From the NCBI GenBank assembly GCA_047967505.1, contig CM106539.1: a DNA stretch of 64,000 bases, one strand, 5' to 3'. The notes below the pieces were generated by a model, which saw only the letters and a program-made list of their open reading frames with translations, had not been told where the DNA came from and made no database searches. The stretch comes from Dipteris shenzhenensis. Its lineage: Eukaryota > Polypodiophyta > Polypodiopsida > Gleicheniales. Made by a program: the position numbers and the translations under genes. Below, in pieces: positions 31,452-44,064 of this stretch. How positions within the stretch are numbered: position 1 is the stretch's first letter; each line of letters starts with the position of its first letter.

Positions 31452-34400
31452 GAGGGAAAAATCTGTGAAGCGATTGAGGATGCTGGGTTTGAAGCACATA
31501 TCATACAAGAAGATTGTACTCAAGAAACAAAGATGATATGCCGCTTACGTATCAAGGGCATGACTTGCACGTCTTGTTCAAGCTCCATCGAGGCTAATCT
31601 GAATAAGCTTCCTGGTGTCAAGGAAGCAGTGATTGCTTTAGCAACAGAAGAGGCAGAAATACATTATGACACTAATTTGGTTAACTACAAGCAGCTCATT
31701 GATTGTGTTGTGGATACAGGGTTTGAGGCTGAGCTTATAACTGCAGGTGAGGAGAGAAATAAGGTGACTCTGAAGGTGGAGGGTGCTCACTCTGTTGAAC
31801 ACATAAAGTTGATTGAGATATCGCTTCAAGCATTACCTGGGGTGAAATCGGTAGATATGGATGTACAGGGTGAGAAGGTAATTGTATCATATGATCCTGA
31901 TCAGACAGGTCCAAGGTATTTTATAGAGGTTATTGAACTCACAGGATCTCCCCTACACCATTTTAAAGCAAGTCTATATACAAATCCAGGATTTGGAGGA
32001 CCTGATAGAAGTGAGGAAATCCTGCGATACAAAAAATCATTTCTTTGGAGCTGCATCTTTACTGTTCCTGTTTTTCTTCTCTCCATGGTTTTTATGTACA
32101 TTCCAGTTATCAAAGGTGGCCTCGATAAAAAAGTTGTAAACATGCTTACAGTTGGACAACTTTTACGCTGGCTTTTTTCTACTCCTGTACAGTTTATTTT
32201 TGGGAGGCAGTTTTATGTGGGCACATACAAGGCGCTTCGCCATGGGTCTGCCAATATGGATGTCCTAGTGGCTCTTGGCACTAACGCAGCTTATCTTTAC
32301 TCTGTGTATATAAATTTGCTTTCTGCAACATCTGTAAGCTTCATGGGAACAGATTTTTTTGAGACAAGTGCCATGCTCATCTCATTCATTCTCCTAGGGA
32401 AGCTCCTAGAGGTTTTGGCCAAGGGTAAAACCTCAGAGGCTATTGCCAAGCTGATGGAACTTGCTCCAGATACTGCCACTTTACTCACTGTAGATGAGGA
32501 TGGCAATGTCACCTCTGAATGCGAGATCAGCACACAACTAATTCAGCGTAATGACATTATAAAGGTTTTACCAGGATCAAAGGTGCCAACAGACGGGTTA
32601 GTTGTTTGGGGCCAAAGCCATGTTAATGAAAGCATGATTACAGGAGAAGCTCGGCCTGTGGCCATGAAAGCAGGTGATAGAGTAATTGGTGGAACAATGA
32701 ATCAAAGTGGTGTTTTACATATCAAGGCCACACATGTAGGGTCAGAAACAGCATTGTCACAGATTGTGCGATTGGTAGAAGCTGCACAAATGGCAAAGGC
32801 GCCGGTGCAGAAATTGGCTGATGTCATCTCTAGATATTTTGTGCCCATTGTGAGTTTGCTTTTTTGGATTCCATGTTTTCATATTGTGTTGTGAAGTGAG
32901 AATCACAGTGCTTTCTGTGATTGTTTCCTGTAACCCAGAGGTTTAATATCTTGTTTTGTTCTGTTTTCAAGGTGGTTATTATTGCTGCTACCACATGGTT
33001 AGGGTGGTTTGCTGCAGGGAAAAGGGGATCTTACCCAAAGTCATGGGTTCCTCGATCCATGGATGGGTTTGAGCTGGCTCTTCAGTTCGGTATCTCTGTG
33101 TTGGTTATTGCATGTCCCTGTGCTTTGGGTTTAGCTACTCCAACGGCGGTTATGGTGGCAACTGGGAAAGGAGCCTCACAAGGTGTCTTGATCAAGGGTG
33201 GAAATGCGCTGGAAAGTGCCCACAAGGTGGTTTCCTAGAATTTAGTCGCTTGATATATATGCTAGGTATTGTGTCTGCAGCACTGATGCAATGATTCATG
33301 TCAACTGGTTTGCTTCTTGAAACCTCCAGGTACAGTACATAGTGTTTGACAAAACAGGTACTCTTACTGTTGGAAAACCAGTCGTTGTTGGCACAAAGCT
33401 ATTCAAGAACATGGCCCTTCAACTTTTTTATGACATGGTTGCTGCAGTAGAGGTCAGTAAAATCAATATTATGCAGGTGCATGTAAATTGAAGCAACTAG
33501 AAAATTTCACAGCATTCAATGGCATGCAAATTTGTCTTCATGTCATAACATCATAGCTTGATAACTGCAGGCAAATAGTGAACATCCATTGGCAAAGGCA
33601 ATTTTTGAGTATGCCAAGTCACTAAGACAGGAAACATTGGACATGAGCTGGTTACCAGCGGTACAAAATTTTGGGGCACTTGCAGGTCAAGGAGTGTTTG
33701 CTGAAATCCAGGGAAAGCAAATCTTAGTGGGCAATCGCCAACTGATGGTTGAATCAGGGATTCGCATCTTGGAAGCAGCTGATATGTACTTGCAAGATAC
33801 AGAGAGGCTAGCTCGAACAGGTGTGTTGGTAGCGATTGACAAGGAAATGGTTGGAGCTTTCGCCATCTCAGATCCTGTGAAGGCTGAAGCTCCTGCTGTT
33901 ATATCTATCTTGAAATCTATGGGTGTCCAAAGCATTATGGTAACTGGAGACAACTGGGGTACAGCAAATGCAATAGGAAGAGAGGTCGGTATTGAGACAA
34001 TTTTTGCGGAAACTCAACCTCGTGGAAAAGCGGAAAAGGTGAAGGAGCTGCAGGTATTATACTATGATAGTCATAGTTTCCCAAATTCGATTATCCAAGG
34101 GTGTATGCGGTATGACAAAGTGAAAGGATCTTTGAAACAAAGAATAAATCAATGTTTTAGATAAATGCATGAAGAGGAAAATGCCTTACTGGGTGAGATT
34201 TGAGATGTCAGAGATTCTGTTGGTAACAAGCATGTTTAGGGAAAACCCAACACACAGATAGGGAGTGGTTGACAGAGGTTTTGTTTAACTAGGGGAGAGA
34301 GATGGGCATGGTCCTCTGGGAGAGACTAAAATGAAATTGTTTAGTCTTCATAAGCAATTGTAGCTTGAATCAAGAGATTTTGGACTACTTTTTGATTAGC

Positions 34401-35188
34401 CTTCTCCTTTAGTGCTAGCCTTCATCATGGCTGAGTCTGCCCTTCACCTTCGACTTCAAATAAATGGATGCTCAAGTATGTGTGAGTGTGTGGATTTGTA
34501 TGTGTGAGAGCATTTGTTTATACTATGGTCTACACCCACTGTTGGGCATTGATGATGGCACTGGGGATGTCATAGTAGCTAGTCCTTGCTATGCGTGATG
34601 GAGTTTTTGGTTTTCAACCTTATGAGTGACTATCATGAGATTGAAACTGCACAATGTTATGTTTTTAGAGGATGAGTCTGGGCATGTTCCTGGATTCATC
34701 TAGATATATGCAGAAAGAGTACCACTGAAGTCAGGTTTAACCAAAAAGGTGATAACATTTCTGTACTTTTACTGGTTTTGCAGTCAACAGGAAAGACGAT
34801 AGCTATGGTGGGAGATGGTATTAATGATTCACCTGCTCTTGTAGCAGCTGATGTTGGTATGGCAATCGGTGCGGGTACAGATATAGCTATTGAAGCCGCT
34901 GATATAGTTTTGATGAGGAACAATTTGGAGGATGTTGTTACAGCAATAGACTTGTCAAGGAGGACATTTTCTCGTATCCGACTTAACTATCTGTGGGCTT
35001 TTGGTTATAACATTCTCGGAATTCCTATTGCTGCTGGAGTGCTATTTCCATTCACAGGTTTTCGGCTTCCACCATGGGTTGCTGGAGCTGCAATGGCTGC
35101 TTCTTCTGTCAGTGTTGTCTGTTCCTCCCTGCGCCTGAAATATTACAAAAGGCCTCATGAGCTGGAGTTTGCAGCGACAAGAAGTTGA
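31452..35188 (+). CDS. Copper-transporting P1B-type ATPase (HMA5/RAN1-like), 3' five exons
   Basis: Moves copper across a membrane using ATP; plant relatives load Golgi cuproproteins or export copper from root cells. Exons read from splice sites and protein similarity: 31452-32849, 32972-33226, 33330-33452, 33571-34053, 34784-35188 (stop TGA), all phase 0, about 887 codons. Exon 1 here starts at the very end of the first metal-binding domain, then has the second with GMTCTSC (31557-31577) and a third, degenerate one without CxxC. Membrane helices follow, then the actuator motif [10 protein letters not shown] (about 32630), the transport motif CPC (33113-33121), DKTGT (33348-33362), SEHPLA (33577-33594), VTGDN (about 33939-33953), MVGDGIND (34805-34828), and the metal-site residues YN and MAASS in the last two helices. 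Relatives are near 1,000 residues, so about 100 N-terminal residues are missing. All motifs are intact, so the gene is probably functional or recently so. HMA7/RAN1 cannot be excluded. Confidence 0.93.
34054..34783 (+). other. Last intron of the ATPase gene
   Basis: 730 bp from GTATTA to TTTTGCAG, the longest visible intron of the gene; the others are 122, 103 and 118 bp. No inserted element recognised. Confidence 0.85.
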
Positions 35189-36904
35189 AGGGAAGTTGAA
35201 GTATAATCAAGGCCAATGAATAAGCCGAGGCTTGGTTCAGCTCAGACCTTGTGATGCTTCAATGGGAATTCTGATTGCAGTGTCTTATCTACTTCTATGT
35301 GCAAGGTTATCGCCATGAGATCTTGATCTGTGCCCGTGCCCCTGCCAGCTAGCCATGGTGTAAAGGTTCCTCAAGAATTAATAATGTGCAAGTGACGATC
35401 ATCACTGAAAATAGAGCTCTATCTCTGCATTCCCACGTTGTCATGCTAGGATTTGCTGTGCCGTGATTGAATAAGGAGGCATTCCATGAATTGCCTCTGA
35501 TTAACAATAGATGGATTTTTTTTGAAAAACCTTTTGCCATTTCTTGCAATGGTTTGTGTGCATTCTTATGAACACCACAAAGCACTTACTTTATAACAAT
35601 CCAAGTCACTAGATGCCATGATGATGTCCCCATAAGAGCAGACTGGGCAAGGGGTTCTCCTTGAGTTCATGGGCAATTTTTGCCTTTTATTTCAGCCACT
35701 GCTCTCTCTGGAATCTCGCTGCAAGGCTGCAACACTTTCAGGGTCTATTGTCTGGGGCTTTCCGCGGACTGTGCCTGTTCATGTATCTACGCACACTTTT
35801 TTTTTGGGGGTGAAATCCAGTGGTCATCATATTACAAAGAACAGTCCCACGAAAAGGGATAGGTAGTTACAAGTATCAGAAGATATCATTATATGATGAG
35901 AAGGCAAGATAATCTAGATCCCGCACTTGTAGAACAATCATAGAATTATTGCCTTATAAGGGTGCCCAAAAGAACTAATATTTAGCTAGTGGGGGATCAC
36001 CAAAGGCTCGATGGTTATGGTCCTTCCATAGAATCAATAGTGCCCAATAGGGAACCAATAAAAAAATAAATCATATCCCTACCTTATTGGATAAAAACCT
36101 AATAGCTAGAATTGCTTGTCAAAGAAAGCACTAGGAAAGCGAGATTGAACCATCATAAGATTTTGGGCATTGCCAAAAGAGGTGATAGAGATTGTCGTGA
36201 GGATAGACATTGTCAACAAGTGGCAGGAGCAATATGATGACAAGCCAAAAGCAGTCCAAATTGGAGAACTCCATGTAAAACATGGCACAAGAGCAAATTT
36301 TGCCGAAGTGAAAGTTTGGAAGCCCCAATATATTGCAACTTTAGGTGCCACCACCAAGACGAGTGTGTCACAGACTAGATGCTACGGCATGAAGAGGAAC
36401 CCAAGGCAGAGGTAGCAAAAATTTATACAAAGATGCACCTGTGATACGGGCTAATGGTTGTGCATGGCAAACACAATCATCCCATTGAAGAACCCTCATA
36501 TATCTACACACACATGCACGCACGCACGCGCACATAAATATATAGACGTACACGTGTGTGTGCATGTGAAATGTTTAAAAGGAAAAAAGAACGTGCCATG
36601 TGTGTTTTGTCTTATTTTGATTTTGAGAGCCGGCTTGCTGTGTGAGGCACTTACATCCACCAAAAATCTCATGGAGAACTCTTTGCCCCCGCCTTATTTA
36701 TTCAGCACCACCTCAAGTGCGGACCCTTCGTACTTCATGGAAAATCGAGAGAGCAGGGAAGATAATAGGGCCCTGATGGACTCAGGCATGCAAGACTTGC
36801 TTTCGACCCCCAGGCCTCTAGCTCACCACACTAAAACTCTCTATAAACCGACATGTGCTCGGGCTAGAGTTGCCATACCCATACCGGGCGTCAGCTCAAC
36901 AATG

Positions 36905-36949
<45 letters not shown>

Positions 36950-37160
36950 CACACAGAGACATGTAGTTTGATCTAAGAAATCAAGTAGGAACAAGAAAGT
37001 AGCATCAAAGATTTAAAACATGACTTCAAGGGCAAGGACTCTCAATTGACATAAATGCAATAGAAATTAACTACAAAAACACCCAACTTGCAAAATCATT
37101 ATAAGCACATGTCAAACTCGAGGAAAGCCACATGAATAGGTTTAACAAGTACTTCCTATG
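35189..37160. other. 3' flank of the ATPase gene, no clear gene
   Basis: The first few hundred bases are probably 3' UTR. On the minus strand around 36330-36130 a reading NLYHLFWQCPKSYDGS resembles the HLFxxCP motif of LINE RT C-termini, but it is short and frame-broken. A (GA)n microsatellite lies at 36905-36948. Confidence 0.35.
36905..36948. repeat. (GA)n microsatellite
   Basis: About 22 GA units in a row. Confidence 0.97.
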
Positions 37161-37262
37161 TTAGCCATGATTTCCTTGACTTGGTTTTGCTTCTTATGAT
37201 GCAGACAAGCTTTGAGGCTCTTGTTGAGATTTTCATCCATACTCATTGGCTACTGTTGCATA
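37161..37262. repeat. Dispersed ~100-bp repeat, copy 1
   Basis: Closely matches 62472-62575 (TAGCCATGATTTCCTTGACT, CTTATGATGCAGACAAG, CATACTCATTGGC) in the same orientation. The flanks differ, so this is a fragment of an unidentified repeat. Confidence 0.75.
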
Positions 37263-37894
37263 CATGTGTGGGTGTTGGTGGTGACTCACGTGTCGTGGGG
37301 ATGTTGAAGAGATGCCGATGGAGCCTCCACTCCAAGCTACTTCTTGTGAGAGCAATGCAAGGCACGAGTTGTCTGCAAGTGTCACTTAAGCGACCTCCGG
37401 ATTGTTGCAATGTGTTTCGACGCGAGAAAGAGGGAAGGGGAGAAGGGAAGGAGAAGGAGAAGAGAAGGAGAAGGAAAGAGGAGAGTGAAGGGGGATGGAG
37501 TGGCAAACACAAGGGCACTAAGGGAACACCCAAAATACTCTCTTGGAAGAGAAGAGGGAGCTTGTATTCAAACTTGTGCAAACAATAATGAAGACCAAAG
37601 TCAACACTTTGGCCTTTTATACAAGTTACCTTTTGAAGGGAGGGCCAATCCTTTTCCTTTTAGCACTCTCATCTTTTATAACCAAAGGCTCTTGGGCCCA
37701 TAGGGTGTCAAGGCATATTGCTATTCTTTCCATCTCTCCCTACTAGTGGAAATAGCACTTGTGTTAACCATATTGAAGCGCTTAGGACAAGCCTGGCATT
37801 AGGAGGTGTTCCTAACCGGCTCCCAAATAGTGCTTGTGTTAGCCTCGCGCCTCCTAGGCTTGGGTGATTTGGGGCTCAAACTCTCTGAGCGTTC
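37263..37894. other. Purine-rich stretch, no gene
   Basis: 37420-37500 is a run of GA-rich DNA (AAGGAGAAGG). ORFs here are compositional. Confidence 0.4.
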
Positions 37895-38152
37895 TCACGC
37901 CTTGAGCCATTTGGGGCTCGAACCCCGTGAATGCGGCTCAAAACCTAGAGTGGTGAGGGGGCAGTTGAAATGTACTGTTGCTACGACGGTCGGATCTAGA
38001 ACTGAGCTGTACATGTCGTTGAATGACTGGAGGCGGAAGCAGAATCCCTTCTGAGTCATGGCTTTGGAGAAGTTGTACTTTGCAAAGTCGTACAATATAT
38101 TTGGGTCTTTTTGTTGGAGTTTTTGAATTTGGGCCAAGTCCATTGTCGTTCC
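37895..38152 (-). pseudogene. Gypsy-D 3' part, left of the gypsy-E insertion (tentative)
   Basis: Minus-strand open reading (TTMDLAQIQKLQQKDPNILY, FAKYNFSKAMTQK) abutting the GTTCC duplication of gypsy-E. The matching DNA on the other side is 47104 onward. It could be gypsy-D 3' coding or leader sequence of something older. No domain recognised. Confidence 0.3.
38148..38152. repeat. Target-site duplication GTTCC (left)
   Basis: GTTCC directly before 38153, repeated at 47099-47103. Confidence 0.93.
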
Positions 38153-38643
38153 TGTAAGGGCTAGCACCACCCTCACAACAGATTACTCATTTTTCACACA
38201 GACGGTGCTATCTGTTCTTATACAAACTACACAATAACTGCATTCTGATTTACTTCAAATAATGAATCGACTTCATACAGGCTTACTTTGTACACAGCAA
38301 TTGAATATTCTTCATTCAGAATGATAAACAGCAAACAGATTCATTATTCTGATCACCATACTACACCGATTACACATTCTGTTTTCTCAAAAACACTAGT
38401 TTCCTTCATAGACATCACTTTGATAAAACTGCGCTTTTTTCATAGACGATGGATTAGAATCCGATTACAAGAGGCATCATGTAACCTCCACAAAAAGTCA
38501 TGCCTTTTCATATCTGTTGGCAATTAACTAAGGTTCAAAAATGTATTGCTTTGCATACCGCAAGAATCAAAGAATAGCTATTATTAATATCTAGTTTAGG
38601 ACTTCAGTCATGATGTAAAACATGTGCTTCTGCCTGTTCAACA
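38153..38643 (-). repeat. 3' LTR of gypsy-E
   Basis: 491 bp, same length as its partner with about a dozen differences. Confidence 0.95.
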
Positions 38644-38889
38644 CCTGGCACGCCCGGTGGTTGAAAGACCTTGCCAGGGATTTCAGACCTGATCCCCACC
38701 TGTGCCTTCTTCTTCATGCTTGGTCTCTGTTTTGTCTTCAATCTTATTCAGATCTTTGTCCATGACTTCAGATTCCCCTGTATTGTAATCAGATATCACA
38801 TTCTGAATATCATTCTTCAGTTGCATATCTTCGATTCCCCCAGCTTCACTGACTGTATTGACCTTCAACTGCTGATCGGCTTCAGAAAA

Positions 38890-41357
38890 TTATTCTGCTA
38901 TATTAACAGAAATCTTTTCCTGCTGCTCTTCTGACTGCTTGATGATGTCTGTTTCTGGCATCAAAACATCTGCTTCAATTTCAACGGGCTTTGCAGCAAT
39001 AAGCCCCCGTTCCTTTGTCAGCTCTGCAACCTTGACTGCATCTACAACTTTGACTTTATCTGCATTAATCAACAAATCCTTATCTTCCTGCAAAACAATC
39101 ACATCATCAGAAAAACCTTTCTTCTTTTGCCCTTTTTCTGCTTCTACCAACTTTTGTAGCTGCTCCTCATTTTGCTTCTTCAATTTTTCAATCTGCATCT
39201 CCAAGACTTTATTCTGTTTGGATAAAAAGGTCATTTCCATCTCCTTCTTATCAACCTGTTGCTGCAGCTCTTCAGCCTGTAGCTTTAATTCCACCTTAGT
39301 ATCTGTTACATCCTTCATCTGAAAAATATGGTAAGGCCTCTGCATGATTGTGCCCAACCTCTGCTTCATTGTGTCCCACACTCTTTGAGCAATATCTGTT
39401 AGTTCTTGAAATAGCACATTGTAGTCTGAGTTTGAAATAAATGTGCCCTCTACTTCCACATGGAATACTTGAGATTCTTCTACAAATAACTTCATTCTGA
39501 ACCCATTAATATCCTTCTTCAAAATATTGCCCTGCAGATCAGAAAGTCTGAATGTTCCCTGACCCAAATCTGCTACAATTCTGAATGGCCCTGAGTATCT
39601 GAGTTTCAGTTTACCATGATGTTTCCCCAATCTAGAATTATAAACAAGCACCTTGTCACCTTTCTGGAAAAATTTCCTCTTTCTGTGTTTGTCTAACCAT
39701 GCTGCCCTCCTGTTCTGAATTATTGTAGCCACATGAGCACTCTGTAATCTGTCCTCTTCTAACTGAATCAGATTATCAACTCTGAATGGTATAGATTCTG
39801 CTCTGAGCATTTCTCACTGATTGCAATCCTCAGAGATGGCACAATATACTCCATAGGGACCACAGCTTCAAGTCCATAGGTTAATCTGAATGGTGTCATA
39901 CCTGTGCTGACTTTATAAGCTGTTCTGAATGCCCACAATGTAGAATTGAGCTTTCTGTCCCAATCCTTCTTATTCTCTGCCACTGTTCTCCTTAAAATTT
40001 TAATCAGAATCTTATTACTGCTTTCTGCCTGACCATTAGCTTTAGGATAATAGACAGAGGACTTCTTATGATTGATCATATGTTGACTTGTCAACAATTT
40101 AATAACCTTGTTCATGAAATGCACACCCTGATCTGACACAATTTCAATTTGACATCCAAATCTGCACATTATTGTGTCATACAGAAATTTGGCCACACTG
40201 GTTGCTTTATTATCTCTGACTGCCATTGCTTCCACCCATTTAGTGCAATAGTTTGTTGCTACTAAGATGTACTTGTTTCTTGACACTTTGGCTGCTAGTT
40301 TGATGGGTCCCATAAAGTCAAGACCCCATTTCTGAAATGGTTCTAGTGGCAATACTGGATTATGACTCATTCTGTCTGAAGCCTTTGGATAATCATCCTT
40401 CTGACATTGCTCACAACTTTGCACAAACCTAAATGAGTCCTTTATAACTGATGGCCACCCCAATCCTGACTGAAAAATCTTTCTACTAGTAATGTGACCA
40501 GAAAAGTGTCCTCCTGAAACCCCTTTGTATGCTTCTTCCAACACTGCATATTGCTCTGACTCCGGAACACATCTCCTCAAAATCTGATCCACTCCTTTCC
40601 TATATAAGTATCCTGCAATCAGCTGAAAGTATCTACTTTGTAATGCCAATCTCCTCTTAGAGTCTTTAGACATGCCCATAGGAAACACACCTTCACTAAG
40701 GTAAATCTTCATATTCTCTAACCATTCAGATCTGTTTTCTGCACTAGTCTGAAACAGATTTGAATCTGGAAGTTCATCCTGTATTCCTGTTGGTGGTTCC
40801 CCTGTTTCCAATCTACTGAGATAATCTGCTATTGCATGCTGTCTTCCAGGTCTATGTACCACTGAGTAATCAAACTCCTGCAAAAGTAAGACCCATCTTG
40901 CCAGTCTGCCAACTGGCTCTGATTTATTGACCAAATAAATTAATGCTTGATGGTCTACATGGATAATGACCACATTACCCAGCAAGTAATGTCTGAACTT
41001 CTTCAAAGCAAAAATCATACTCAGACACTCCTTTTCTGTTACTGAGTAATTTCTTTCTGCTGCTGACATGAGTTTGCTTGCATAATATACTGGTCTGTAC
41101 CATCTTGTATTCTTTTCTTGCATCAATGCTGCTCCTACTGAAATATCAGAAGCATCCACAAACACATGAAATGACAGAGTCCAATCTGGTGGTTGTACTA
41201 TTGGTGAAATCTGCAACATTTTTTTCAGAATTCTGAATGCCTTTTCATGCTCTTCTGACCATTTAAACTTGACCTCTTTCTTTGTCAGTTTGCTTAAAGG
41301 TGCACAAACATGAGACAAGTATGGTAAATATCGGTTGTGCCATTTTATGTCCCACAA
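38890..41357 (-). pseudogene. Gypsy-E RNase H, integrase and coiled-coil C-terminal extension
   Basis: The frame from 41357 to 39768 holds the RT thumb (LPYLSHVCAPLSKLTKKEV), RNase H (HVFVDASD, TEKECLSMIFALKKFRHYL, HVDHQALIYL, IADYLSRL) and integrase: HHCC zinc region (H...H...CEQCQKDD), core with GLDFMGPI, SDQGVHFMN and KANGQAESSNK, the D-D-E set. A frameshift near 39810 leads into 38890-39810 with the GPF/Y-type module (LKLRYSGPFRIVADLGQGTF, GFRMKLF). About 170 further residues are dominated by heptad repeats (LQAEELQQQVDKKEMEM, LEMQIEKLKKQNEEQLQKL). A coiled-coil extension of this length after the GPF/Y module is unusual. Confidence 0.9.
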
Positions 41358-42793
41358 ATCTCATTACTTCTTTCACATTTGTTGGAGCTTTTGCTTTCTG
41401 AATCGCTTCCACCTTTTGAGGATCTACTTGCATGCCTTCCTCTGAAATGACATGCCCTAATAGAATGCCTCTTCTGACTGCAAATGCACACTTTGCAGGA
41501 TTCAAACTGAGCCTGGTCATTCTGCACCTTTCAAAACATTATTTTAGATGCTCAATGTGTTCAGATTTTCTGCCAAAAACACTAAGTCATCGAGGAATAC
41601 TCTCATAAATGATGTCAGAAAAAGGTTGGGGGTGCATTCTTCAGACCAAATGTCATGACCTTGCTGGCATACACTCCCCATTCTGTTATAAAAGCTGTTT
41701 TATCCCTGTCCTCTGGAGCCATGAGGATCTGATTGTATCCACTGAATCCATCAAGGAAACTATACATTTGATGACCAGCAACTGCATCCAACAATGTGTC
41801 CTGAAAAGGCAATGGAAAAGGATCTGTTTGTGTTACTGCATTCAATTTTCTGTAATCCACACAGATTCTCAACTTGCCATTTTTCTTAGGAACTATGACT
41901 ATAGGAGATAGCCATGTCACTGCTTCCAAGGGATAAATAAATCCAACTCTGAGCAGCTTATCAAGCTCCTCCTTGACCTGTTTTGCATAATTTGGATTCA
42001 TCCTGTATCTCTGAGATACTACAGGAACTGCATCTTTCTTCAAATTTATTCTATGCATACAGAATTGTGGATCTACCCCCTTCATGTCTGTATACTTCCA
42101 TGCAAATATATCTTTGAATTCCTTGAGAAGTTCAGTTAGTTGTTCTCTGAACTGACCCTCCACATGGACACTGATTTTGACCATTCTAGGCTCTTCCTCT
42201 GAACCCAAGTTCAGATCTTGCAATTCATCTTGTCTGACCCTTGCTGTTTTGGACATTTGCTCCTCAAACACTTTCTCTGCTTGTATAATTTGTTGCACAT
42301 GCATTTTCTGCATCTGTTCTGAACTCAGAGTATCTGTATCTGATTGGTCTGCTCCTTCCAAATCTGGTTGTTCCATGCTCTCTGAATGATCCTTTAGTTC
42401 AGATTTCTTCTGATCTTTCTCCACTTTGTTTTGTTCCACAATTCTTACCACATCTATGTCAAAGACTGGAATAACTGACTCATTGGCCCTGAGGAATGCT
42501 TCCTCTTCATCCTCCTCTATTTCATTTGCCATGCTAATTGCCTGAGCATGCAATGCCCTTGCATGAATTGGTAAGATTGTAGTTGGAACCATATTCAGTC
42601 TGATTTTCTTTTTGCCTTTTCTGAGTGTAACTCTACTCTTTCCCCAATCCATTTTAAACTTGGCCTGATTAAACCATGGTCTTCCTAACAGTAAAGGGTA
42701 TGGACTGTGATTTTCCTCCATCTGAAGCACCACTAAATTCACTAGGTAAGACAAACGTGCCACCACTATTTCCTGTCTTCTGAGTATGCCCAA
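41263..42793 (-). pseudogene. Gypsy-E protease end and reverse transcriptase (frameshifted)
   Basis: Minus-strand frame 42793-41615 starts right after an in-frame TAG (42797-42799). It contains the protease end (YPLLLGRPWFNQAKFKMDWG), the acidic linker, and RT: AVTWLSPIVIVPKKNGKLR, ICVDYRKLNAVTQTDPFPLP, FSGYNQILMAPEDRDKTAF, VMTFGLKNAPPTF. The palm VFLDDLV (about 41600) is in another frame, with further shifts before LNPAKCAFAVRRGILLGHVI (41503-41440). At least three lesions make RT inactive. Confidence 0.88.
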
Positions 42794-42796
42794 TGG

Positions 42797-43945
42797 CTAT
42801 ATCCTCCTCTGATCAGCCATCTTTACTTGGAATGGCACCTCCTCCAATTTGGGTAGTTTCAGCTTCCTATACAGGAATTCTGGTAATATGTTCACACGTG
42901 AACCTCCATCCAACAGAACTCCCTGAATTGTTTCTTTGCTGAATTGCAATTCTATCTTGGGAACTAGATAGTCCACATCTTTTGGTTCTACTTTGACAAC
43001 ATTAACATCATCTGGCTTCCCCTCTGTATTCAGATCTGACCCCAGAAACTTTGTCAGAACATTCTTTCTGAATTCAGGGACCAAACTGAGCAACTGATCT
43101 AATGTGACTGTTGTATGCTCCATCATCTTAGAAATATCTTTACTTTGTTGGATTTGATCCTGTACATGTTTGTTAGCCATCTGCGCTTCCATTTTCTTCT
43201 GATCTGATTCTTCCTGAAGCTCTAATACTTTGTTCCTCAGCTTGTGAACTTGTTTGAGCACTTTCTTTCTGCACTGCTGTTGTGCCTCCCAAACTCTGGG
43301 ATCCGTTAAAGATAATTCTGAAACATCTAAATCACTTCTGAACTGCTTTCCAGATCTTGTGATAGCCAAAACTTCAGGTGGATCTTCAGGAACTTCCTCT
43401 ACTAGAATGCATTTAGAGCAGTCACACTCCACATGCAACACCTTTGAATCAGACTGGTCCACTTTCATCTCCTCCATAATGGTTTTCTGTTCCATTTGAT
43501 CCACAATGACTACATTAGCCTGTGGCATTCTGTTTGACTGAATTGGCTGTTTGCCAGTTGCTTGCCTTTGATTATCATACCTTATAATTGGTATTCCCCT
43601 TTCCTCTCTGTGCTTGCACCAAAGTGGGCAATCAGGACCCTGTCTGTGATCTCCTCCACAATAAGTGCAGCTATTCTATGTTGATGATGATGATGCATAA
43701 GCCTGTGGGCCAGGTGGTCCCCAATTCCTTTGCTGGAATCTTTTTGGTGGTCCCCTTGGTCCCCTACTGCTCTCGGCTTGCACAATATTTGCAGAAGTTG
43801 GTGGTTGCACTACTTCTGTTCTGTTTTTATGTCTATACCAGCAGGTACTGTCATCATGATTAGTCATGTTACAAGCATTACAATATCTTCTACTTCTCTC
43901 TTGGGTTGATGAAATGCCCATGGTTTTCAGGGTATTAGCAATCAT
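42797..43945 (-). pseudogene. Gypsy-E gag C-terminal part and protease (decayed)
   Basis: Contains a zinc knuckle CNACNMTNHDDSTC (C-x2-C-x4-H-x4-C, about 43880-43840) and a second one, CTYCGGDHRQGPDC (about 43672-43631), separated by frame changes. A charged linker follows, then the aspartic protease motif VLLDGGSRVNILPEF (about 42920-42876). DGG in place of DSG/DTG is usual for Athila/Tat-like plant elements. Confidence 0.8.
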
Positions 43946-44064
43946 CTTGCCCAGATCCTCTGAAGTCTTCTTCTTGGACTTCGTGTGTTTTCTGGACTTT
44001 TCCTTGCTTTTTCCCTTCCTTTCTTCTTTCTCTTTTTTCTGTCCTCATCATCAGAATCTGAATC

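Noticed and set aside
36106-36360. LINE reverse transcriptase C-terminus on the minus strand
   Set aside because: Only one short HLFWQCP-like motif in a broken frame; too little to call.
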